Origin: CAYQTK01 sp964420375
GTDB lineage: Bacteria; RBG-13-61-14; DATKZS01
DNA length: 31,540 nucleotides
Assembly: GCA_964420375.1 (NCBI GenBank)
Contig: CAYQTK010000031.1
Span: 1 to 31,540 of the forward strand
Direction: 5' to 3'
Part shown: piece after piece, positions 7,365-15,963 of the stretch
Position numbering within the stretch: position 1 is the first letter of the stretch
Layout of the letters: each line of letters opens with the position of its first letter
Position numbers and translations under genes: made by a program
Notes under the pieces: model-generated
Seen by the model: only the letters and a program-made list of their open reading frames with translations
Told to the model about the DNA's origin: nothing
Databases searched by the model: none

Positions 7365-8423
7365 TCACAGAATAAGCATGGCGTCCCCGTAGCTTAAAAA
7401 CCTCAAACCGTTATCGAGCGCGTACCGGTATGCTTTCATTATCCTTTCGCGGCCCGCGAACGCACAAACCAGCATGATCAGGGTGGAGCCGGGCATGTGG
7501 AAGTTGGTTATCATGGCGTTGACCACTTTAAAGCGAAAGTCCGGATATATGAAAAGAGCGGTTTCGCCGCGGCCGGCCGACAAGCTGCCATGGGCCTCCG
7601 CGCAATGCTCCAGCACGCGCACCACAGTGGTGCCCACTGCTATCACCCTGCCTCCGGAGCGCCTCGTTTTTTCTATCCGCTGCACCGTGTCGTCGGGAAG
7701 ATCGAAGTACTCCGGGTGCATCAGGTGGTCTTCGATCCGCTCCTCCTTCACCGGAGAAAAGGTCCCGTAAGAGACGTCCAGCCGTAGCGGACAAACCCCG
7801 ATGCCCGAGTCGGCAAGCTCGTCCAGCATCTCTTTTGTAAAGTGGAAACCCGCGGTGGGAGCGGCCGCAGCCTGTCCCTTTTGAGCGTAAACCGTCTGAT
7901 ACCGCATGCGGTCAAGCTCCGGGTCGTCCTCCGCCGCCCGCCGGATGTAAGGCGGGAGTGGAGGAAGGCCCTGCTCGGAGATAAGCCCATCTATATCCTC
8001 GCCCATGAGCTTTACCTTCCACAAGGGAGCGCCCTGGCGGGCTGATACCCTGACCTCGCTGTCGCTGGTGCCCAGGACGCGGGCGCGGACGCCGGAAGAG
8101 AGCTCTACGTCCATTCCAGCCGCCGGGTTCTTTCCCTTGATCATTGCCTCCCAGGTGTCCTCGCCGAGCCTGCGCACCAGGGTAAGCTCCACCTTTCCTC
8201 CGGTGGACTTTCTGCCCTTGAGCCGGAAAGGCGCAACCCGGGTGTCGTTAATCACCAGCAGATCGTTGCTGCAAAGGTATCCGGAGAGGTCCCTGAAGAC
8301 AGTCTCTTCGAGCTTGCCGGAATCCCGGTCGAGGACCAGCAGGCGCGAAGCAGACCTGTCTGCTGATGGTTTCTGGGCTATGCTTTCCGCGGGAAGGTGG
8401 TAGTAGAAGTCCTCCACCTTCAT
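7365..8423 (-). CDS. queA: S-adenosylmethionine:tRNA ribosyltransferase-isomerase
   Basis: 352 residues. QueA transfers and rearranges the ribosyl part of SAM onto preQ1-34 in tRNA to give epoxyqueuosine, the step after Tgt. Recognisable segments are the N-terminal DFYYHLPAESIAQKP, LLVINDTRVAPFRLKGRK, QTVYA...AAPTAGFHFT, GTTVVRVLE, NFHMPGSTLIMLVCAFAG and the C-terminal RFLSYGDAMLI. The start at 8423 matches the family N-terminus and overlaps the diguanylate cyclase stop as ATGA; an in-frame start 14 codons upstream would overlap more and is less likely. The two queuosine genes are separated by 488 bases of mobile elements. Confidence 0.97.
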   Translation of the reverse strand: MKVEDFYYHLPAESIAQKPSADRSASRLLVLDRDSGKLEETVFRDLSGYLCSNDLLVINDTRVAPFRLKGRKSTGGKVELTLVRRLGEDTWEAMIKGKNPAAGMDVELSSGVRARVLGTSDSEVRVSARQGAPLWKVKLMGEDIDGLISEQGLPPLPPYIRRAAEDDPELDRMRYQTVYAQKGQAAAAPTAGFHFTKEMLDELADSGIGVCPLRLDVSYGTFSPVKEERIEDHLMHPEYFDLPDDTVQRIEKTRRSGGRVIAVGTTVVRVLEHCAEAHGSLSAGRGETALFIYPDFRFKVVNAMITNFHMPGSTLIMLVCAFAGRERIMKAYRYALDNGLRFLSYGDAMLIL

Positions 8424-9556
8424 GTGGGCGGGACCTCGCTCTGTGCCGGCGGAATGCTGGCACAAACCTGGTTTCTGCCCCGGGCCTTGCCGAAGTAGAG
8501 GGCCTTGTCCGCCAGGTCCAGGAGCATGAGCGGGTCAGCAGAATCTACCGGATAGGAGGACACTCCCAGGGTCACTGTAAGGTGGGCGCCCTCCGCGTGG
8601 GCAGCTTCCGAGGCAAAGTTATGGGTTTCAACCTCTTCACGGAGCTTCTCCCCCACTCTGACTGCGTCCTCCTTGTTGGTCTCCGGAAGGATGATCAAGA
8701 ACTCCTCGCCACCATAGCGCGCTACCAGGTCTGCCTTGCGAAGACTCTCTTCGAGTATGCCGGCGACCTTTTTCAATGCCTCGTCTCCGCGGAGATGACC
8801 GTAGGTGTCGTTAAAGGTTTTAAAGTGGTCTATGTCCAGCATGAGCAGGGAGAACGTGCGGCCGTATCGGCGCGCCCGGTAGGACTCGCGCTCGAGCCGC
8901 TCGAAGAAGTACCTGCGGTTATAGAGGTTCGTCAGGTCGTCGCGATGGCTCAGCTCGCGGGTTTTCTGGAAGGTCAAGGCATTATCCACTGCAATGGCCA
9001 CGTGCTCCGCCACTGCCTGGAACAGTCCGACGTCCGACTCGTTGAAGGCTTTTGTCACGGGCTTGTGCGCGCTCAAGACCCCGATGAGCTCGTCTTCCTT
9101 GCCCTTGAGGGGAACTCCCAGGTAGGAGCCCGAGTCAATACCGCTGCCGGGAAAGTAGACAAAGCCCTTCTCTTCGGACATGTCCTGGATGAGCACGGGG
9201 GACTCGTTTTTGACCACCCTGGAGACCATGCCTGCGTCGGGGTCGATCACTCCCTGGTTGACAACTATCTCCGGCATGCCGTGGCTGGCCTGGATCACCA
9301 GTTGTCCGCTCTCCTTTTCGATAAGCATGAGGCAGTACTCGTCAACGTTTAGGGACTCCCCGATAACGCTCATGGCCAGGTCAAAAAGCTCGGAGAGCTG
9401 GATGGTCATGCTCAAGGTGCGGCTTACGTTATACAGGGTGTAAAGCTCGATCACCCGCTGCTTGAGCTCGTCATTAGACTTTATAAGCTCGTCCCTTTCG
9501 GAAAGACAAGCGTTCAGCCTGGCCTCGAGGTCCTTTCCGTCATCATGGCCTGCCAT
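8420..9556 (-). CDS. GAF-GGDEF diguanylate cyclase
   Basis: 378 residues, no signal peptide or membrane segment, so probably cytoplasmic. Residues about 10-50 look like a coiled-coil linker, about 54-194 a GAF sensory domain, and about 205-366 a GGDEF domain. The active-site loop is GGEEF (282-286), with an RxxD product-inhibition site (RKAD, 273-276) exactly five residues before it, so it should make cyclic di-GMP from GTP with feedback control. The DDLTNLYNRR and DIDHFKTFND motifs are intact. GGAGGAG precedes the ATG. It overlaps queA by four bases and follows the SpoIID-like gene by 65. The GAF ligand cannot be told from sequence. Confidence 0.93.
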   Translation of the reverse strand: MAGHDDGKDLEARLNACLSERDELIKSNDELKQRVIELYTLYNVSRTLSMTIQLSELFDLAMSVIGESLNVDEYCLMLIEKESGQLVIQASHGMPEIVVNQGVIDPDAGMVSRVVKNESPVLIQDMSEEKGFVYFPGSGIDSGSYLGVPLKGKEDELIGVLSAHKPVTKAFNESDVGLFQAVAEHVAIAVDNALTFQKTRELSHRDDLTNLYNRRYFFERLERESYRARRYGRTFSLLMLDIDHFKTFNDTYGHLRGDEALKKVAGILEESLRKADLVARYGGEEFLIILPETNKEDAVRVGEKLREEVETHNFASEAAHAEGAHLTVTLGVSSYPVDSADPLMLLDLADKALYFGKARGRNQVCASIPPAQSEVPPT

Positions 9557-9621
9557 TATGAACTCCTCCGTGTGATATGTGCATTATTATGTACCTGTTT
9601 AATGCCGGTTGTAAAACCTGG

Positions 9622-10755
9622 TCAATACATCTTCCTGACCGTGGTGCCGGGAAAGTAGTAGCCGAGGATGCGGCGGGCCGAGTGTCCTTTCTCCGCCAGT
9701 TCCTTTGCTCCCCACTGGCACATGCCTACTCCGTGACCTGCGCCCGAGCCGCGGAACACAAACCCCCCATCCTCGCGGTCCACCTGGAACGAAGTGGATC
9801 GAACCCGGTCGTAGCCCGTCCTCTTTCGGAACTCGTTGCCGGAAAAGCGATAGTCACGGCCGCCTGCCCTGACCTTGATGGAGCCCGCTCTTCCGGTTTT
9901 GGTTGTCTCCGCGATCGCGACTTCTTCCACTTTCTTTTTGATGCCCAAAAGGGAGGCAAGCCGAGAGCCGGCAACAGCGCCTTTTTCCGGGAACCGCCAG
10001 AAGTAACGCGGCGCTTCCCGGCAGTGCTCGCATTCCACCGACTTCTGGTAGGGAGCGTCCTGGCCTCCCCATACCTGGCTGGGAAGCTCGGTCCTGCCCC
10101 CGCAGCAGGAATGGTAAAGCCCGGACGCTATGTCGCCTTTATAAGAGAGCACCTTGCCGCGGGTGCGCTTTGCCGATGCCCGGGAAAACTTGTCCTCTGC
10201 AGCAACACCGCCGTAGACCTGGTCGTGAACCGTCCGGTCCAGGTCATACTCGCCCCGGGCTCTCTCTTTTTTTCTCTTCAAGGCGTAACTGCGGGCCAGT
10301 ATGGACTGGGCGTCAACCACGGCCTCCGGCCAAGCCGAGTCTATCTCCCGGTTGATGACACCGGCCACGTATGACTCGACATCCGCCAGGTTGATAAGAA
10401 GCGGCGGAGCAGCGTCCGTTACCACCAGGTCTCCCCGATAATAATCGCCGTCCGCCTCAATCTTGTCCTTTTCGTAAACCCGGAGAGGAAGCGGCCTGGC
10501 ATGGCCGTTAAAATAAAAGCGGCCTTCCCGGAAACTGATACTCGCCTGTCCTTCCAGGCGATACTTGCGGCCGCCTCGCCATTTTACTGCGTGGCCGCCG
10601 ACCGTGACCGGGGCTTCGCCCAGCTCGCCGAGCTTTATCCGCAACAGGGGCGCAGACTTTCTTCCTCCGGCAGGAAGCACCAACGCAAGTGTTGCCGCAA
10701 CCAGAAGCAATAATAACAACCATCGGGCTTTAGCGGACATGAGCTGAACTCTCAC
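9622..10755 (-). CDS. SpoIID/LytB family putative peptidoglycan lytic protein
   Basis: 377 residues with an N-terminal hydrophobic segment (about 11-29; signal anchor or signal peptide), so the rest is periplasmic. The SpoIID core is clear: VESYVAGVINREI (126-138, with E137 the likely catalytic acid by family analogy), ARSYAL, DQVYGG, YHSCCGGRTE (214-223) and GHGVGMCQWGA (340-350). Members of this family cleave glycan strands denuded of stem peptides. Cysteines in HSCC and CEHC (about 242-245) may bind a metal or form disulfides. The GTG start at 10755 gives a GTGA overlap with the cysE stop; an ATG 15 bases downstream is a possible alternative. No sporulation genes are seen nearby, so a role in division or remodelling is more likely. 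Confidence 0.9.
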   Translation of the reverse strand: MRVQLMSAKARWLLLLLLVAATLALVLPAGGRKSAPLLRIKLGELGEAPVTVGGHAVKWRGGRKYRLEGQASISFREGRFYFNGHARPLPLRVYEKDKIEADGDYYRGDLVVTDAAPPLLINLADVESYVAGVINREIDSAWPEAVVDAQSILARSYALKRKKERARGEYDLDRTVHDQVYGGVAAEDKFSRASAKRTRGKVLSYKGDIASGLYHSCCGGRTELPSQVWGGQDAPYQKSVECEHCREAPRYFWRFPEKGAVAGSRLASLLGIKKKVEEVAIAETTKTGRAGSIKVRAGGRDYRFSGNEFRKRTGYDRVRSTSFQVDREDGGFVFRGSGAGHGVGMCQWGAKELAEKGHSARRILGYYFPGTTVRKMY

Positions 10756-11519
10756 TCCGGGTCCTCTTCCGGGTCCTGCTCTGCTTGGTTTGGTCCGTTT
10801 TGCAGGAGGTGGGCCTCGTCTTTGAACCTCTCGGCAAGGTTCTCGGAAGGGATATTGTGCTGCGACTCGAGCTTCTGGATTCTCTGTTCGTACTTCTCCA
10901 ACAGCCGCATCCAGTCGGACAGGAGTTGGACCAGGGGGTCGGGCAGCTCGGCGTGCTCGAGGCGTTTGGAAAACCCGGCCCCCTCAACGTCCACTTTCTC
11001 GCGGGCCTGTTTCACGACTTTGCCGGGCACTCCCACCACTGTAGCCCCGGCGGGAACCGACCTGATGACCACCGAGCCCGAGCCTATGCGGGCGCCCTCC
11101 CCTATCTCGATGCCTCCCAGGATGCAGGCGTTGGAACCGACCACCACTGCTTTTCCCAGGGTGGGATGTCGCTTCTGCTTCTTTAAGCTGGTCCCTCCCA
11201 GTACCACTCCCTTGTAGAGCAGGCAATGGTCGCCGATCTCCGTGGTTTCGCCGATAACGATGCCCATGCCGTGGTCTATGAACACTCCTTTGCCTATGGA
11301 GGCGCCGGGATGAATCTCGATGCCGGTCAGGAACCGGTTGCAGTGAGAAATCAGCCTGGCCAATGTGTATAAGCCCTTTTTATAAAACAGGTGGGAGATA
11401 CGATGCATCCACAAAGCGTGAAGGCCGGGATAGGTAAGGACAACCTCCAACGTGCTGCGGGCGGCCGGGTCGTTGTGAAATACCGAGTTTATGTCGTCCT
11501 TTAGCCGATCCGTGAACAT
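10752..11519 (-). CDS. cysE: Serine O-acetyltransferase
   Basis: 255 residues. It makes O-acetylserine from serine and acetyl-CoA, the first step of cysteine synthesis. This is the short EpsC-like form lacking most of the N-terminal helical domain of E. coli CysE (273 residues). The left-handed beta-helix hexapeptide repeats are evident, with the catalytic region IDHGMGIVIGETTEIGD (81-97), GGT plus the KRHPTLG loop and ATVVGVPGKVV at the helix end. The last 75 residues form a charged, probably coiled extension. The ATG at 11519 has GGAG 8 bases before it; an upstream in-frame start would lack the typical N-terminus. It is the first gene of the minus-strand series and overlaps the SpoIID-like gene by four bases. 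Confidence 0.95.
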   Translation of the reverse strand: MFTDRLKDDINSVFHNDPAARSTLEVVLTYPGLHALWMHRISHLFYKKGLYTLARLISHCNRFLTGIEIHPGASIGKGVFIDHGMGIVIGETTEIGDHCLLYKGVVLGGTSLKKQKRHPTLGKAVVVGSNACILGGIEIGEGARIGSGSVVIRSVPAGATVVGVPGKVVKQAREKVDVEGAGFSKRLEHAELPDPLVQLLSDWMRLLEKYEQRIQKLESQHNIPSENLAERFKDEAHLLQNGPNQAEQDPEEDPE

Positions 11520-11604
11520 GTTATTTCTCCGGCGAGCATCTGGAGGCCGGCTCATAAATTAAACCAGTTTTTAATATGATAGCCGCCTCTCCTGCATTTT
11601 GCAC

Positions 11605-11632
11605 ACGCTAACACAAGCTTCATGTTTGTCAA
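11605..11632 (-). promoter_or_regulatory. Possible sigma-70-type promoter for cysE
   Basis: On the minus strand a consensus TTGACA (11627-11632) is followed after 16 bases by TAGCGT (11605-11610), a weak -10. The site lies about 85 bases before the cysE start, in the divergent spacer. Promoter sequence only; no operator is apparent. Confidence 0.3.
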
Positions 11633-11695
11633 ACGAGCTTCAGCAAGTATCAGAGCTCTACTATATACTTTCTTCTAATTACATTAAAAATTTTT

Positions 11696-11724
11696 TTGAC
11701 CCGCAGCAGCGTGGGTTGTATGCT
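11696..11724 (+). promoter_or_regulatory. Likely sigma-70-type promoter for the esterase-lactamase-YihY genes
   Basis: TTGACC (11696-11701), a 17-base spacer and TATGCT (11719-11724) follow an A/T-rich stretch that could act as an UP element. The predicted transcript start is about 40 bases before the TTG start codon. Another -10-like TATAGG lies 8 bases downstream. Confidence 0.5.
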
Positions 11725-11770
11725 TGTATAGGTCTTTTTATGTATGGCTTTCAAAGAAGGAGTCTATTAA

Positions 11771-12736
11771 TTGAAAGGGTGCGGGATGAACTTCGGTCGA
11801 GCTGTTCTTCTGGTTATGAGTGTTTTAATTTTCGTCTCCTGCGGCGTCAAGAAGGGCGATCCGCCCGCCCCCCACGAAGCGTATGGCGGCCGTGCAGAGA
11901 TAGTTGAATACGACTTGCCTTATGTGCCTTCCATGAGTGATAACGAAGCTCTAAAGCTGGACGTTTACTCCAATCCTCACGAGGGCAGCCAGCCCGTTGC
12001 CGTAATGATACACGGCGGCGGTTGGCGGGAAGGCGACAAAAGCATGGACAACAAGGTATGGATATGCAAAGTCCTTGCAAACCGCGGCTATGTTGTTTTC
12101 ACATTGAATTACCGTCTTGTACCTGGAGTAAATATGAAGCAGCAGGTGGAGGACGTAATGGCGGGAGTTATCTGGGTAAAAGAGCACGCTGCCCGGTATG
12201 GAGGAGACCCGGACCGGGTGGGGGTTATCGGCGGCTCTGCAGGCGGTCACCTGGCTGCGCTGGTTGCCTGGGCAAGCGACGATCCGTATTTTAATCCTAC
12301 CGGGGCCCTGCAAAGCGATTATGACTCCGACGTTAAAGTGGCCGGCCTGTATTATCCGGTGATTGACCTCGACCGGACCTTTAAAGACGTGGGAGACGGT
12401 CTCTCTCCCCTTGCCGGGCTCTATTTTACAGGCAAAACCGGAGATGACTACCGGGAAGCGCTTATACATTTGTCTCCCCGTAACCACGTTGATGCTAATG
12501 CCGTGCCCGCCATTTTCCTGACGGGCGACGCGGACGAGCTCGATCTTTACCCCCAATCAGTAAAGTACTCGGAGCGGCTCCGAGAGATGGGCGTCGATTC
12601 CGAGCTGTACACTGCGCACGGTAAGAAGCACGGTTTTACGTGGAACTATTGGGAACCGGAGAGCGTGGGCAGCGTGGACGCGCTGGTACGTTTTTTTGAC
12701 AAGCACTTGAAAGACTCTGCCGTTGCCGGCAATTGA
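11771..12736 (+). CDS. Lipoprotein-like alpha/beta hydrolase (esterase, Aes/BD-FAE-like)
   Basis: 321 residues. The N-terminus MNFGRAVLLVMSVLIFVSCG resembles a lipoprotein signal with Cys24 as acylation site (Phe at -3 is not the usual residue), so it is probably membrane-anchored and periplasmic. The hydrolase core has the oxyanion loop HGGGW (81-85), nucleophile elbow GGSAGG (Ser156), an acid in TGDADELD (probably Asp255) and the C-terminal HGF histidine (His287). This pattern matches the HSL/BD-FAE esterase group; the substrate is unknown. I use TTG at 11771 because AAGGAG lies 8 bases upstream; an ATG at 11786 with a weaker site is the alternative and would not change the lipobox. It is the first gene of a plus-strand trio. 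Confidence 0.88.
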   Translation: MKGCGMNFGRAVLLVMSVLIFVSCGVKKGDPPAPHEAYGGRAEIVEYDLPYVPSMSDNEALKLDVYSNPHEGSQPVAVMIHGGGWREGDKSMDNKVWICKVLANRGYVVFTLNYRLVPGVNMKQQVEDVMAGVIWVKEHAARYGGDPDRVGVIGGSAGGHLAALVAWASDDPYFNPTGALQSDYDSDVKVAGLYYPVIDLDRTFKDVGDGLSPLAGLYFTGKTGDDYREALIHLSPRNHVDANAVPAIFLTGDADELDLYPQSVKYSERLREMGVDSELYTAHGKKHGFTWNYWEPESVGSVDALVRFFDKHLKDSAVAGN

Positions 12737-12814
12737 TCCCGGTTTTTACTCATGTTTTCATAGACAGGACAATAGGCGAACATATTACTAAGCGGCAAGG
12801 AGGTCATATTCGAG

Positions 12815-14422
12815 ATGAAAGATTTGAAAAAGCGGCGAAGCATTTTTATTTCCGTATGTTCGGTGGTGGTGCTCGGTTTACTTTGCGGTGCGTCGTCTTC
12901 CGGTTCTCTTCCTGCGCTTATCGAATCTCAGGGGATTGATGAGCACCTTGCTTCTCGGATATCGCGTTACAGCATCGAATCCATGAAAAAGCTTGAGAGC
13001 CCGGGCCTCATTGTGGGGGTCATCCAAGGCCATACTTTGGCGTTCGAGGGCTACTACGGCTATGCGGAGATCGAGACAAGCCGGGAAGTAGGCAAGGACA
13101 CCTTCTTCCGGATCGGCTCCATCTCGAAGTCGGTGACCGTTATAGGCCTTCTTCAACAATGGGAGAAAGGCAGGTTCGATCTTGACGACAATATCAACGA
13201 TTGTCTTGCCGAGCCCATGATCCATCCGCCTCATCCTGAAGAGCGGCCGGTGACCTTCCAGCATCTCCTTACCCACACCTCAGGCGGAGGCGAGTTTCTG
13301 TCTTACAGCCAGCTCCTCTACCCCGCCCTGGGCATGCAGGTTGCGGGACACGATTACGAGCCACTGGAATATTACCTCCGCTTCGGCATGAAAACACGGG
13401 TAGATCCCGGCCTTACCTACTCCTACTGCAACTACGGGTTCGGCTTTCTGGGACTGGCGCTGGAGACCATGACCGGCAAGCCGTTCAACGAGTACATGAT
13501 CGAAAACGTTTTCCAGCCGCTGGGCATGGATGAAGCGACCTATCACCACGACCCGGCGATGATGAAGAAGATGGCCGTGGGCTACCGGGTTGACTCCAAG
13601 GGCGAGTACGAGGCCACCGAGCACCGCGCCGGGGGCATGACCCCTGCGGGAAACGTCTACGCCACCCTGGAGGAGTTCGGCCTGTACGTGGCCGCGCTAT
13701 TGAACGGCGGCGAGAACCGCCACGGCCGGGTCATCGAGCCCGAGACCATCGAGATGATGATGAAGACCCACCACACCCAGGACAAGCGCATGCAAGGCTA
13801 CGGGTTCGGCCTTCGTATCTACGGAGATGATTTATGGGGACACCGGATAGTGGGCCATTCCGGGTCCGTTCCTTTCGGCTATACCGCGCAGATGCTTCTC
13901 ATCCCGGAGGAGCGGGTCGGCGTGGTTGTGTGCTCGAACTCGATGACCTACTCGCCCAAGGAAATCGGCTGGGGCGTACTGAAGCGATACATGGGCATAA
14001 AAGACCAAAAGTTCCGTCCGGCAGGTCCCTCCACCGAGGTCTGGCCGGAGCTCACCGGTTTTTACGGTCCGCGTTATCATCATCTGAAGCTCAACTTCCG
14101 GCTTTACATGCACGGTATCGGCCACTACCAGGTGGACACCATGGACGGAGACCTGGTGCTCATCAAGACGTGGCAGGGACGCGAAAAAGCCAGGCGGCTC
14201 TTGCAGGTCAACCCTGACGACCCCTACTTCTACCGGCTTGAGAGGAAAGGCCACTCGGAAAAACCGCCCGAGTACGTGTCCTTTAAAAAGGACGGGGAAG
14301 GCAATGTTTATCTCATACCGGGCGGCTACAACCGCTATATTAAGCTGGGTCCTCTCCGGACCGCTCGGGCATTGTTTATGACGCCCGGCGGCCGTCTGAT
14401 TACGGAGATAAACCCCTTTTAG
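12815..14422 (+). CDS. Serine hydrolase of the class C beta-lactamase / penicillin-binding fold
   Basis: 535 residues with an N-terminal signal sequence (hydrophobic about 10-27). The catalytic domain carries SxxK as GSISK (Ser102, Lys105), YxN as YCN (204-206) and the HSG triad motif (348-350), the three active-site signatures of the AmpC/EstB/D-aminopeptidase superfamily. Residues from about 400 to the end form an extra C-terminal beta-rich domain typical of the Pfam beta-lactamase family members that are esterases or peptidases and not resistance enzymes. A strong AGGAGG lies 10-11 bases before the ATG. It follows the esterase by 78 bases. The substrate cannot be inferred; antibiotic hydrolysis is not implied. 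Confidence 0.9.
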   Translation: MKDLKKRRSIFISVCSVVVLGLLCGASSSGSLPALIESQGIDEHLASRISRYSIESMKKLESPGLIVGVIQGHTLAFEGYYGYAEIETSREVGKDTFFRIGSISKSVTVIGLLQQWEKGRFDLDDNINDCLAEPMIHPPHPEERPVTFQHLLTHTSGGGEFLSYSQLLYPALGMQVAGHDYEPLEYYLRFGMKTRVDPGLTYSYCNYGFGFLGLALETMTGKPFNEYMIENVFQPLGMDEATYHHDPAMMKKMAVGYRVDSKGEYEATEHRAGGMTPAGNVYATLEEFGLYVAALLNGGENRHGRVIEPETIEMMMKTHHTQDKRMQGYGFGLRIYGDDLWGHRIVGHSGSVPFGYTAQMLLIPEERVGVVVCSNSMTYSPKEIGWGVLKRYMGIKDQKFRPAGPSTEVWPELTGFYGPRYHHLKLNFRLYMHGIGHYQVDTMDGDLVLIKTWQGREKARRLLQVNPDDPYFYRLERKGHSEKPPEYVSFKKDGEGNVYLIPGGYNRYIKLGPLRTARALFMTPGGRLITEINPF

Positions 14423-14434
14423 AGAGGGGGATTT

Positions 14435-15865
14435 ATGCTAAACAGAATACACAAGAGGCTGAAGCCTTACTATTCCAAGGCGCGTGAGGTCCGCCTGTCG
14501 GGAGTAATGCAGTTCCTGCGCGGCAGGCCCCGTTACTGGATGCGCATTTTCCGGCATACCTACCGTCTTTTCATGGACAACCGCGGCCAGTACCAGGCCA
14601 ATGCCCTGGCCTATCGGACCATGGTGTCCCTGGTTCCTATGCTTGCCTTTGCCGTCAGCTTCTCCATCTTTATGGGTTTCGATATCAAAGAGGAGCTGAA
14701 AGATGCGCTTGAAAAAGGCATTGCCCTTGACCAGGCCATGCTGGACCAGATTTTCAGCCTCATAGACAAATTCCAGGAGCAGGCCCGGGCGGAAGGAACA
14801 ATTATCGGATTCCTTGTCCTGCTGCTGGCTTCCTTGTTCCTCATTAACGCCATCGAGACGGCCTTTAACAACATCTGGCACGTGAACCGCCGGAGGCCGT
14901 ATACGTTCCGCATCTTAAGCTACACCGCCATAACCGTGCTTCTTCCCGTCCTCATGGGGATCAGCATCTATATGACCGCCCAGCTCCAGGCCCAAAAGGT
15001 AGGAGACGCTTTCGGAGACGAGGTGGTCAGCAAGTACCTGCCCTTTGCCGAGTCGGTATGGTCGAACGCGCGCGAGTTCCTGGTCCCGCTTGTCATGATG
15101 TGGCTTTTGTTTCTGGCCATGTATAAGTGGCTTCCCAACCGACGGGTGGAAAACCGCTCCGCCATCCTGGCGAGCCTGCTGGTGGCAGTAGCTTTCGAGG
15201 TTTGCAAATGGGGCTTCTCCATGTTCGCCGCCCAGATGGTTGTCTCCCGGCAGGTGTGGTGGGGGTCGCTGGGTGTATTCCTGGTCTTCTTGATGTGGGT
15301 CTACATCATCTGGTGGCTGGTCCTCTTTGGTGCGCAACTGGGTTATGTTTTCCAGAACTACCGCTACGTGTTCCTGCGGGGGCATACCCTGGAAGGGAGG
15401 ATCGGTGAAGCATATCTTTCGCTCAAGATCATCCTGGAGGTTGCCCGCCGTCACATGAAAGGCGACAACGGTCCCACTGTTCGGGAGCTTGCCGAGACCA
15501 TGGAGGTTGACGTTCCCCGCATTCAGAAGATATTAAACCGTATGTTGGAGAGCAACGTGCTGGTGCTGGCTTCCAGCGCCAACCGCAAGGACGTGTCCGA
15601 CGAGATTTACGTTCCGGGCTGCGACCTGGGCAGCCTCACCCTTGCGGATGTGCTCAAGAGAGCAACCGACTTCTGGGAAACGCGGCCCGACGAGGACCTG
15701 ATGGAAATAGAGACCTCCCAGGGGCATGCAGAGGAGCGCAAAAAGGACCTGCCGGAACAGAAACTCGATAAGCTCCTCTGCCAAGGACGGCGGGAGCTGG
15801 AATCCGCGCTGAACGTGCCCGTGCGCGACTTGTTCATGAAAAAGCAAGCGTCCCCAGCGGACTGA
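14435..15865 (+). CDS. YihY/BrkB family inner-membrane protein with C-terminal winged helix
   Basis: 476 residues. About 40-315 is the YihY/BrkB membrane domain with six predicted helices and family segments ANALAYRTMVSLVPMLA, NxIWHVNRRRPY, YKWLPNRRV and the Trp-rich final helix. About 320-395 resembles a winged-helix domain (TVRELAETMEVDVPRIQKIL), followed by a charged cytoplasmic tail. The family was once called ribonuclease BN but E. coli RNase BN is a different protein; YihY has no established activity. A GAGGGGG ribosome-binding site precedes the ATG, 12 bases after the lactamase-like gene, so the two are likely co-transcribed. It converges on gspK. Confidence 0.9.
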   Translation: MLNRIHKRLKPYYSKAREVRLSGVMQFLRGRPRYWMRIFRHTYRLFMDNRGQYQANALAYRTMVSLVPMLAFAVSFSIFMGFDIKEELKDALEKGIALDQAMLDQIFSLIDKFQEQARAEGTIIGFLVLLLASLFLINAIETAFNNIWHVNRRRPYTFRILSYTAITVLLPVLMGISIYMTAQLQAQKVGDAFGDEVVSKYLPFAESVWSNAREFLVPLVMMWLLFLAMYKWLPNRRVENRSAILASLLVAVAFEVCKWGFSMFAAQMVVSRQVWWGSLGVFLVFLMWVYIIWWLVLFGAQLGYVFQNYRYVFLRGHTLEGRIGEAYLSLKIILEVARRHMKGDNGPTVRELAETMEVDVPRIQKILNRMLESNVLVLASSANRKDVSDEIYVPGCDLGSLTLADVLKRATDFWETRPDEDLMEIETSQGHAEERKKDLPEQKLDKLLCQGRRELESALNVPVRDLFMKKQASPAD

Positions 15866-15963
15866 CAACTCCCAGCATTCCGCCCTTCATCCCTCCGTCA
15901 ACAGCACGAAGGTCCTCTAACTCAGGCGACCTCCTTAACTCATAAACCCGGGCCGGACAAAAA

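Noticed and set aside
12815..14422. Antibiotic-resistance beta-lactamase
   Set aside because: It has the SxxK/YxN/HSG triad but an extra C-terminal domain and no resistance context; esterase or peptidase members share these motifs.
14435..15865. Ribonuclease BN
   Set aside because: The YihY/BrkB family was misnamed; the protein is a polytopic membrane protein without nuclease motifs.
15866..15963. Terminator between the convergent yihY-like gene and gspK
   Set aside because: No stem with a T-run was found on either strand.
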